Source: JAOPZY01 sp036495025
GTDB taxonomy: Bacteria > Actinomycetota > CADDZG01 > JAHWKV01 > JAOPZY01
Assembly: GCA_036495025.1 (NCBI GenBank)
Contig: DASXNO010000298.1
Location: 1-5,444 of the forward strand
DNA length: 5,444 nucleotides
Direction of reading: 5' to 3'
Shown: in pieces, positions 1 through 4,712 of the stretch
How positions within the stretch are numbered: the stretch's first letter is position 1
Layout of the letters: every line of letters starts with the position of its first letter
The notes under the pieces: model-generated
What the model was told of the DNA's origin: nothing
Database searches by the model: none
Seen by the model: only the letters and a program-made list of their open reading frames with translations
Translations under genes and position numbers: made by a program

Positions 1-2
1 CC

Positions 3-422
3 TTCGAGGAGATCGAGTGGCAGGGAGGTGAGCTGCGGCGCTTTGCCCGCCTGCTGCACACGCCGGCATACGAGGCGTGGCTGATAGCATGGGACGCCGC
101 CGCCGACCTCGAGCTGCACGATCACGGCGGCTCCCAGGGGGCCTTTCACGTCGTCGAGGGAGTGCTCGTGGAGGCGTACACGGACCTTGCGGACCCGCTG
201 CCGCTCCGGACGCTCCCGGTCGGCACCGGTGAGGAGCGCCAGGTGCCCGTCACACGGGTCCACCGGGTCTGGAATCCGTGGCCGGGCCGGGCGGTGAGCG
301 TCCATGTCTACTCGCCGCCGCTCAGCTCGATGACCTTCTACGACGACCGGCCCGAGGCCTTCCTCGTGCCGCTGCGGACCGACACCATCGAGGGAGCCCC
401 CGAGCCGGGAGGGGCCCGGTGA
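3..422 (+). CDS. Cysteine dioxygenase type I (cupin), 3' part
   Basis: The gene is open at the left edge; 139 residues and the stop are visible. Cysteine dioxygenase is a cytosolic non-haem Fe(II) enzyme that adds O2 to L-cysteine to give cysteine sulfinic acid. Numbering from the first visible codon, the cupin motif HDHGGSQGAFHVVEG lies at residues 39-53. His39 and His41 correspond to metal ligands His86 and His88 of rat CDO, and His87 in VHRVWN to the third ligand. SVHVYSPP (99-106) carries His101 and Tyr103, equivalents of rat His155 and Tyr157. Gly46 sits where mammalian CDO has the crosslinking Cys93, as is usual in bacterial enzymes. Arg16 could be the carboxylate-binding arginine, but that is only inferred from spacing. 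Perhaps 30-60 N-terminal residues are missing. The stop overlaps the next start. Another thiol dioxygenase substrate, such as mercaptopropionate, cannot be excluded. Confidence 0.9.
   Translation, partial: FEEIEWQGGELRRFARLLHTPAYEAWLIAWDAAADLELHDHGGSQGAFHVVEGVLVEAYTDLADPLPLRTLPVGTGEERQVPVTRVHRVWNPWPGRAVSVHVYSPPLSSMTFYDDRPEAFLVPLRTDTIEGAPEPGGAR
408..414 (+). promoter_or_regulatory. Ribosome binding site of the rhodanese gene
   Basis: GGAGGGG lies inside the last codons of the dioxygenase gene, with GGAGG ending six bases before the GTG at 419. It fixes the rhodanese start and supports translational coupling or reinitiation across the GTGA overlap. Confidence 0.7.
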
Positions 423-826
423 GCACCGTCGAGGCTCACGAGGGGTCCCGGATCGACGAGGTCCTGGAGCGGGTGCGTCGCCGGCTCCCTCACCGCCCCA
501 CCGCTGCGGAGCTCCCCGCCCTGCGGGCGCTGGGCGCGCTGATCGTGGACATCCGGCCCGTGGAGCAGCGCACCCGCGACGGCGAGCTTCCCGGTGCCGT
601 CGTCGTGGACCGCAACGTGCTCGAATGGCGGCTCGACCCGACCTCGCCACACCGCATCCCCGAGGTCACCGGCCCGGATCAACCGATCGTCCTCGTCTGC
701 AACGAGGGCTACGCCTCGAGCCTCGCCGCCCTCTCGCTCCAGAAGGTGGGCCTCGCCAGGGCCACCGACCTCGACGGCGGCTTCCAGGGACTGCTCAGGT
801 TGCAGCGCGAGGCATCCCGCGCCTGA
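419..826 (+). CDS. Rhodanese-like domain protein (single domain)
   Basis: This is a 135-residue single-domain sulfurtransferase-fold protein, predicted cytosolic. I chose the GTG at 419 because it overlaps the dioxygenase stop as GTGA and has GGAGGGG (408-414) just upstream. An in-frame ATG at 278 lies deep inside the dioxygenase gene and is not credible. IVDIRP (42-47) is the usual first strand and conserved Asp/Arg of the fold. VLVCNEGYASS (91-101) supplies the catalytic Cys94 with a six-residue loop, the length typical of sulfur-transferring rhodaneses. DLDGGFQGL (118-126) is the conserved C-terminal strand and turn. The intact cysteine suggests it forms a persulfide. The substrate is unknown; coupling to cysteine dioxygenase points to sulfane sulfur or sulfite/thiosulfate produced in cysteine breakdown. 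Such pairs are familiar in actinobacteria. Confidence 0.9.
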   Translation: MSTVEAHEGSRIDEVLERVRRRLPHRPTAAELPALRALGALIVDIRPVEQRTRDGELPGAVVVDRNVLEWRLDPTSPHRIPEVTGPDQPIVLVCNEGYASSLAALSLQKVGLARATDLDGGFQGLLRLQREASRA

Positions 827-834
827 GCATCAGG
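805..834. terminator. Possible two-way terminator at convergent stops
   Basis: Two short hairpins sit back to back where the plus-strand rhodanese gene and the minus-strand YdeI-like gene meet. The first pairs GCGCG (805-809) plus GG (811-812) with CC (816-817) plus CGCGC (818-822), with one bulged A and a CAT loop. The second pairs CCTGA (822-826) with TCAGG (830-834) around GCA. They share base 822, so they are alternatives or must fray there. Neither has a T-tract. In GC-rich DNA such stems arise easily by chance, so this is a weak call that rests mostly on position. Confidence 0.25.
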
Positions 835-1312
835 ACCGCGGCGTTCCGGAGGCGATCCTGTCCATCGCCTGATCCAGACGGCGCTGGCGGGTCTGCGGCT
901 TCTTCGCCGAGGCAATCCACGCCGCGTACTCCCTTCGCTGCGTCAACGCCATGGCCTCGAACCGGGCAGCGGCTTCGGGGTGTGAGGCCAGGGCCGCCGC
1001 AAGCTCCGGTGGGACGTCCACGGTGCGCTCCGCCGCGTCCCGCTGCACGACGACGGTCACCCTGTCGCCGATCGAAGCCCCTGCCCGGGACTGCACCGCC
1101 TTGGTGACGCCGATGCAGAAGGTTCCGTCGCCGATCGGCATCGTGGAGCCGCGGTAGGCGACGCCGTTGAAGGTGACCAGCACCGGGAAACGTGCGCGGG
1201 TGCCGAAGACGTCCGAGGCATCGGCCGGGAGCCGGACGAAGGCCCCACCGCCCCGGCCCGCTTCGATGGGGGCGTCGAAGGCCATACGGAGAATCGCGTC
1301 GTCGGAGGCCAT
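830..1312 (-). CDS. DUF1905 / YdeI-OmdA family protein
   Basis: This 160-residue cytosolic protein joins two small domains often found together. The N-terminal DUF1905 beta-barrel-like part (about 10-95) shows AFVRLPAD (24-31), FGTRARFPVLVTFNG (36-50), YRGSTMPIGDG (53-63) and VTKAVQSRAG (69-78). The C-terminal bacteriocin-protection/OmdA-like helical part (about 105-153) shows the signature REYAAWIASAKKPQTRQRR (127-145). The biochemical role of the family is not settled; YdeI and OmdA relatives have been linked to stress and antimicrobial-peptide resistance. ATG 1312 is the outermost plausible start, but no good Shine-Dalgarno is seen; Met10 (ATG at 1285) is an alternative that still keeps both domains. 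It follows the winged-helix gene by 45 bp on the same strand, so the two may be co-transcribed. Its stop is 3 bp from the rhodanese stop. Confidence 0.88.
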   Translation of the reverse strand: MASDDAILRMAFDAPIEAGRGGGAFVRLPADASDVFGTRARFPVLVTFNGVAYRGSTMPIGDGTFCIGVTKAVQSRAGASIGDRVTVVVQRDAAERTVDVPPELAAALASHPEAAARFEAMALTQRREYAAWIASAKKPQTRQRRLDQAMDRIASGTPRS

Positions 1313-1357
1313 TGGCCAAAAGCTATCAGCGGCGCCTCATCGCTGCGACGGGCCGGC

Positions 1358-2458
1358 CTACTCCTCCTTGGGGACGATGCGGACGTCGTGGGCGGCGTCG
1401 CCAGCCACGAAGGCGAGCAGGTGGCGGCCCTCCTCCTCGAGCGCGGCGCGGTCCTTCCTTGCGGGCGCCTCGAACGGCTCCACGGTGAGGACGGCTCCGT
1501 GCCCGGACCTGGCGATCCTCCAGGTCGCAGCGAAGCGCCCGTCGAGGAGGACCGTGCCCAACCGGCCCCCGTTGCCGGGAGCCAGCGGCGGCAGACGGCC
1601 GGGATCGAGCACCCGGCTGCGATCGGCGTGGGAGAGCAGCACGTTGTCGTATTCCGGAAGGAAGCGAACAGGTGCGGGCGTGTCCGCGTGCGGGCGGGGA
1701 GCGTCGGGGAGGTCCAGCAACTCCCGGCCCCGCTGGTCGCCGAACACCCGCAGGTGCCCCCGCAGGGGCTCGACGACCTCCCGGAGGCCGGACAGCCCCG
1801 ACCAGACCCCCATGTCGGCGACGGTGGCCGGACCAAGGGCCTCCAGGTAGCGCAGCAGGAGGCCTTCGACGTCGGGTCGCCCGAGGCCCCGTCCGAGCCA
1901 CGTCTCGGCGCTCGCCCACGTGGCCTGCCCGCGGCTTCCCCAGATGCCGCGGGGCGGCACCTGGACGAGCGGAACGAGGTAGGTCACGGCGTAGGCGAGG
2001 GACAGGCCGTCGATGCCGGGGCGCCGCTCCGCCAGGGCCCGAGCCAGCTCGGCACGGGTCAGGGGGTGCTCCTGGACCAGCGGGAGGGCCTCGGCCAGCA
2101 ACTCGCCGAGGTCGAGCCCGCGGAGGTTGCGGGCCCACGGGCTCCCGGCGAAGAGCCGCTCCAGCACCGGCTGGACCACGGGGCGCATGGCGGCGAAGTC
2201 GCCGGCCGTGACGAGGTGGACCGTCCCGCGCATGACCGTCGCCCGCACCGCCCGCCGCCGGGTGAGGAGGGCGGCCAGCTCCTCCGGGCGGAAGCTCTCC
2301 AGGCGGCTCCAGAGGCCCACGTAGGGGGCGTCGGGGGCCTGGCCCTGCATGCCGGCGAGGCGCTCGATGGCCTCCTCTGCCGTCAACGGTGTCCGTTCGA
2401 GGAGCATCTGGCGCCGCAGCGTCGCCCGGTTCAGGGCCCGGGGGCCGAGGATCTCCAT
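1358..2458 (-). CDS. HTH_42 winged-helix protein, AlkZ/YcaQ DNA-glycosylase superfamily
   Basis: This 366-residue protein belongs to the HTH_42 (formerly DUF1006) family. Well-studied members are DNA glycosylases: AlkZ excises azinomycin-type adducts and unhooks interstrand crosslinks, and E. coli YcaQ acts on similar lesions. It starts like its relatives with MEILGPRALNRATLRRQ, giving M1 at base 2458. GMQGQAP (36-42) provides Gln38 and Gln40, matching by position the catalytic Gln-x-Gln of AlkZ; glycine in the middle is unusual, as an aliphatic residue is typical. Other family blocks are RGTVHLVT (77-84), LVQVPPRGIWG (164-174), GPATVADMGVWSGL (209-222), FLPEYDNVLLSHADR (266-280) and LLDGRFAATWRI (304-315). 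An in-frame ATG at 2569 would add 37 low-complexity residues but has no ribosome site. A weak AGGCGAG (about 2475-2481) precedes the chosen start. Many actinobacterial paralogues are uncharacterised, so the substrate is unknown. Confidence 0.9.
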   Translation of the reverse strand: MEILGPRALNRATLRRQMLLERTPLTAEEAIERLAGMQGQAPDAPYVGLWSRLESFRPEELAALLTRRRAVRATVMRGTVHLVTAGDFAAMRPVVQPVLERLFAGSPWARNLRGLDLGELLAEALPLVQEHPLTRAELARALAERRPGIDGLSLAYAVTYLVPLVQVPPRGIWGSRGQATWASAETWLGRGLGRPDVEGLLLRYLEALGPATVADMGVWSGLSGLREVVEPLRGHLRVFGDQRGRELLDLPDAPRPHADTPAPVRFLPEYDNVLLSHADRSRVLDPGRLPPLAPGNGGRLGTVLLDGRFAATWRIARSGHGAVLTVEPFEAPARKDRAALEEEGRHLLAFVAGDAAHDVRIVPKEE

Positions 2459-2501
2459 GGGGGCCAGTCTCGCCTGCCGTTGCTCTCGCTGCCGTCGCTG
2501 C

Positions 2502-2539
2502 TTGGTTTGCACTTGGTTGCCCTGGTTGCCTTGGTCGCC
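2502..2539. repeat. Degenerate 9-bp tandem repeat, consensus TTGGTTGCC
   Basis: Four near copies read on the plus strand: TTGGTTTGC (2502-2510), then after AC TTGGTTGCC (2513-2521), CTGGTTGCC (2522-2530) and TTGGTCGCC (2531-2539). The last copy also forms a small inverted repeat, CTTGG-TCG-CCAAG (2530-2542). The array lies 44-81 bases upstream of the chosen winged-helix start. If the gene began at 2569 instead, it would encode a Gly-Asn/Asp-Gln rich stretch. It may be a regulator-binding array, a slippage-prone leader, or chance. Confidence 0.55.
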
Positions 2540-2694
2540 AAGCCCGGCAGCCGCCGAAAATGACCCCATCCGACTAGGAGAAATAGCGTTGGCGGCTCAA
2601 CACCGCGCCTCACCTTCGGTCGATACCAGACGGGCAGGGGCCAATCGGCTTGCCGTGGCGTGCGGACGCTGGACCGGGTCGGATCGCGATCGTG

Positions 2695-2702
2695 GAGAGG
2701 AG
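2695..2702 (+). promoter_or_regulatory. Ribosome binding site for the membrane-protein gene
   Basis: GAGAGGAG ends six bases before the TTG at 2709. This spacing and strength decide the start of an open frame that otherwise runs back to 2349 without a stop through the antisense of the winged-helix gene. Confidence 0.65.
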
Positions 2703-2708
2703 TCGCAA

Positions 2709-3179
2709 TTGACGGATGCCTGGGACTGGCGGCAGAGCTTCGCTCGCTACTCCGACACGATCGAGGACCAGGTAGCGCACCCTGCAGTTCCCGAGACCCC
2801 GCAGGGCGTGGGCGCGGGCCATCAGCCCTCTGCCGCACCGCACAAGGCATCGAAGGAGTCCGGGTGGCGTCCTGACTCCGAGCCCGACACCCACCGAATC
2901 CCGCAGTCCGCGGGTCCCTCGCCTCCCGTTGCCCTGCGGGGTGGCCGTCCGTTCACCATCGCCGCCTTTGTCTGCGGCGTGGTGGCTCCCCTGTGTTTCC
3001 CCTTGATCCTCGGCCCCTTCATCCTCGGGCCCCTCGGCGTCGTCTTCGGGTTCGTCGGCTGCTCCAAGGGCGACCGGATCGGCAGGTGGGCGGGCCTCAT
3101 GTCCCTCGCTACGACGGTGCTCGGGATCGCGCTCAGCCTCTGGGTGGCCCGCAACGTGGGGCTGCACTTCGAGGACTGA
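2709..3179 (+). CDS. Small DUF4190-like membrane protein
   Basis: This 156-residue predicted membrane protein has no known function. Residues 1-80 are polar and rich in Pro, Ser, His and charged residues, probably a disordered cytoplasmic tail. It begins with an aromatic patch, LTDAWDWRQSFARY. Residues about 83-117 form a long hydrophobic Gly/Pro-rich stretch (TIAAFVCGVVAP, then LILGPFILGPLGVVFGFVG) that could be one long helix or a re-entrant pair. A polar loop CSKGDRIGRWAG (118-129) follows, then a second membrane helix at about 130-147 and the tail ARNVGLHFED. This resembles the DUF4190-type actinobacterial layout of a disordered N-terminus followed by a two-helix hairpin with a GxxxGRxAG-like loop; family assignment is by resemblance only. 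TTG 2709 is chosen for its strong ribosome site. TTG 2589, preceded by AGGAG, would add 40 residues of unremarkable composition and is less likely. Confidence 0.7.
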   Translation: MTDAWDWRQSFARYSDTIEDQVAHPAVPETPQGVGAGHQPSAAPHKASKESGWRPDSEPDTHRIPQSAGPSPPVALRGGRPFTIAAFVCGVVAPLCFPLILGPFILGPLGVVFGFVGCSKGDRIGRWAGLMSLATTVLGIALSLWVARNVGLHFED

Positions 3180-3180
3180 C

Positions 3181-3205
3181 GGGCCGCCCGGTCCGAGTCC
3201 GGCCC
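3181..3205 (+). terminator. Possible stem-loop after the membrane-protein gene
   Basis: GGGCCG (3181-3186) pairs with CGGCCC (3200-3205) around a 13-base loop, starting two bases after the stop codon. There is no T-tract, so this would be a terminator of the kind often proposed for actinobacteria, or simply a product of high GC. Confidence 0.22.
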
Positions 3206-3210
3206 CGGCG

Positions 3211-3238
3211 TTGGCCCCGGGCCAGGCGCGGGTACACA
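3211..3238 (+). promoter_or_regulatory. Candidate promoter for the SRPBCC gene
   Basis: TTGGCC (3211-3216) and TACACA (3233-3238) are separated by 16 bases and loosely fit -35 and -10 elements. Transcription would then start near 3245, almost at the GTG of 3248, giving a leaderless or near-leaderless message. That agrees with the lack of a Shine-Dalgarno, but both boxes are poor matches. Confidence 0.25.
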
Positions 3239-3247
3239 GATCTTGGC

Positions 3248-3694
3248 GTGGGTAGACAAACGGTCGTGGCAACGATCTGCCCACCCCAACGTTCCTCCGA
3301 CTCCTTCGCCCTGACGGCCGAGCGGGCGATGACCTCCTCCCCTGCGGCGCTGTTCGAGGCGTGGACGCACTTCGAGCAATGGTTTGCCGCTCACGAGTGC
3401 ATCCTGATGCGCCCCGAGGTCAACGCCCCCTACTTCTTCGAGGTGCACTTCGAGGATCAGCGCCATCCCCACTACGGCCGGTTCCTGCGGCTCGAGCCCG
3501 CCCGCCTCGTCGAGATGACGTGGTTCACGTCCGCCACGAAGAACGAAACCGTGGTGACCGTCGAGTTGACCCCGGCAGGCGGCGGCACGCTCCTTCGGCT
3601 CACGCACGCAGGCTTCGCTGACGAGGAGGCCCGAGACCAGCACCAGCAGGCCTGGCCGAACGTCCTTGCGCACCTCGACGAAGTCATCCGCTAA
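3248..3694 (+). CDS. SRPBCC / AHSA1-domain protein
   Basis: This 148-residue single-domain protein has the START/Bet v1-like helix-grip fold, in the AHSA1 (Hsp90 ATPase activator homologue) branch. Landmarks run in family order: the first strand and helix SFALTAERAMTSSPAALFEAWT (18-39, split here as SFALTAERAM then TSSPAALFEAWT), HYGRFLRLEPARLVEMTW (75-92), and ETVVTVELTPAGG then GTLLRLTHAGF (100-123). The usual C-terminal helix, QQAWPNVLAHLDEVI, follows. The fold makes a hydrophobic pocket for a small ligand; bacterial members are diverse and mostly unassigned, so I give no substrate. Start choice is uncertain: GTG 3248 and GTG 3266 are both in frame and neither has a Shine-Dalgarno. ATG 3329 would remove the first strand and is rejected. 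No ArsR-type regulator, often paired with this family, is adjacent. Confidence 0.85.
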   Translation: MGRQTVVATICPPQRSSDSFALTAERAMTSSPAALFEAWTHFEQWFAAHECILMRPEVNAPYFFEVHFEDQRHPHYGRFLRLEPARLVEMTWFTSATKNETVVTVELTPAGGGTLLRLTHAGFADEEARDQHQQAWPNVLAHLDEVIR

Positions 3695-3779
3695 CGGTCT
3701 TCGGCCATAAGCCGGTGGCGGCAACGTTGTTAGGTGTCAATCGCGCATATACGCGCGACAGGGCCCTAAGGTCGGCCCT
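3691..3779. terminator. Cluster of inverted repeats between convergent genes
   Basis: Several short stems lie just after the SRPBCC stop and before the exporter stop. CTAAC (3691-3695, including the TAA stop) can pair with GTTAG (3729-3733), enclosing CGGC/GCCG (3702-3705/3711-3714). TCGCGC (3741-3746) pairs with GCGCGA (3753-3758). AGGGCC (3760-3765) pairs with GGCCCT (3774-3779). No clear T-tract follows on either strand. The density of stems in a lower-GC gap between convergent genes makes two-way termination the simplest reading. Confidence 0.4.
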
Positions 3780-3800
3780 CAATCAACGCACCCTCGCAGG

Positions 3801-4712
3801 TCAGCGACTTGCTGGCTGGTTGACGCGGCGACCGCGCAAAAAAAGCGGGAGTCGACCTTCGGACAGGGCAACACCGGCCAGGATCGTGAGGGCACCGAGC
3901 GCCAGGTTCCACGTAAATGGCTCGGCCAGGACGAAGGCCCCGAGGAGTACGGCCACGATTGGGATCAGGTACGTAGCCGTGGAGGCGGCGGTGGGACCCT
4001 CGTCTGCGATGAGCTGATAGTTGAGGACATAGCTGGCGCCCGTACCGGCCACACCGAGGGCCAGGACCGCGGCGATCACCGTGCCGGTCAGATGGACATG
4101 GCCATGCCCAAGGACCGGGGTTACTACGGCCAGGAGCAGGGTACCCGCCACCATCTGCCCGGTAGACAGGACGACCGCGGGAACAGGCCGGGAGGTGAGG
4201 AAGCGGCGGGCATAGACATACCCCAGGGCGTAGCAGGCTGAGGCCACAAGGGCCGCTGCGATACCGGCCAGTGTGCTTCGTTGGGGTGTGGCCCAGGGGC
4301 CAGCGAGGATGACCACGCCGAGCAAGCCGACAAGGAGGCCAGCGAGGCGGGACGGGGCAAGTCGTTCGGTGCCCGTGGCCAGGGCGGCCATCAGCGTGAA
4401 CAGCGGGGTCGTGGCGTTCAGGACGCCGGCCAGGGCAGAGGTGACACGAAGTTCCGCCCAGGCGAAGAGGAGGTACGGGGCGATGTTCGTAATGATCGCC
4501 ATGACGGCCAGGTGCACCCAGATGCGCGGGTTGGTCGGGAGCTTGCGCTTCGCAGCATGGGTGAGGACCAGCATGGCAACGGCCGCGGCGAGCAATCGCC
4601 CGAAGACGATCTGAAACGGGCTGAGCCCGCTGAGGGCCTCCTTGATGAAGAGGAAACCTGAGCCCCAGAGGACGCCGAGCGCCCCGAGACGGACGAGGCT
4701 CTTCGACTTCAT
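3801..4712 (-). CDS. EamA/DMT-family transporter
   Basis: This 303-residue integral membrane protein of the drug/metabolite transporter superfamily has about ten helices from two EamA repeats. Repeat one covers roughly residues 8-137 and has the characteristic opening LGVLWGSGFLFIKEALSGLSP followed by FGRLLAAAVA, and VLNATTPLFTLMAAL late in the repeat. Repeat two covers roughly 147-285 with GYVYARRFL, STATYLIPIVAVLLGAFVLAEPF and a closing LGALTILAGVALSE. The tail is short and basic (FLRGRRVNQPASR). Length and topology are complete for the family, whose members export amino acids, metabolites or drugs; the substrate cannot be read from sequence. ATG 4712 overlaps the TGA of the upstream regulator gene (ATGA), so the two are coupled and the exporter depends on the regulator's promoter, which lies outside the window. 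GGAG about 17 bases upstream is too far to be a strong ribosome site. Confidence 0.92.
   Translation of the reverse strand: MKSKSLVRLGALGVLWGSGFLFIKEALSGLSPFQIVFGRLLAAAVAMLVLTHAAKRKLPTNPRIWVHLAVMAIITNIAPYLLFAWAELRVTSALAGVLNATTPLFTLMAALATGTERLAPSRLAGLLVGLLGVVILAGPWATPQRSTLAGIAAALVASACYALGYVYARRFLTSRPVPAVVLSTGQMVAGTLLLAVVTPVLGHGHVHLTGTVIAAVLALGVAGTGASYVLNYQLIADEGPTAASTATYLIPIVAVLLGAFVLAEPFTWNLALGALTILAGVALSEGRLPLFLRGRRVNQPASR

Larger units (their letters stand above)
2459..2708. promoter_or_regulatory. Divergent intergenic region
   Basis: This 250-bp stretch separates the starts of the minus-strand winged-helix gene and the plus-strand membrane-protein gene, so both promoters should lie here. 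It holds the 9-bp repeat array, a perfect 10-bp palindrome GATCGCGATC (2682-2691) and the membrane-protein ribosome site. I could not find a convincing -35/-10 pair on either strand. AGGAG (2576-2580) eight bases before a TTG at 2589 would be a possible alternative start for the membrane protein. Confidence 0.5.

Noticed and set aside
1388..2563. A 391-codon open frame on the plus strand opposite the winged-helix gene.
   Set aside because: Its translation is rich in Gly, Arg, Pro and Gln with no recognisable motif, and it is the antisense of a well-conserved family protein. Long antisense frames are expected in GC-rich coding DNA.
2349..2708. Upstream in-frame extension of the membrane-protein gene back to an ATG at 2349.
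   Set aside because: It would overlap the conserved N-terminus of the winged-helix protein on the other strand, and its residues are Arg/Ser-rich shadow sequence. The strong ribosome site before TTG 2709 gives a better start.
3202..3222. Direct repeat of GGCCCCGG in the gap before the SRPBCC gene.
   Set aside because: Eight-base G/C-only repeats are common in DNA of this composition, and no regular spacing or third copy is present.
2822..3724. A 300-codon open frame on the minus strand opposite the membrane and SRPBCC genes.
   Set aside because: The plus strand encodes clear membrane helices and an AHSA1 fold over the same bases. The minus frame shows no family motif and spans two genes and an intergenic gap.
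3722..3729. Palindrome CAACGTTG as an operator.
   Set aside because: It lies in a gap between convergent genes, where no promoter is expected, and eight bases is too short to stand out from chance.
3824..3844. Stem CGCGG-CGA-CCGCG followed by C and seven A residues, resembling an intrinsic terminator.
   Set aside because: On the plus strand the stem is followed by A, not T. On the minus strand the T-run comes before the stem, and both lie inside the exporter's coding sequence, where the run encodes part of its C-terminal segment.
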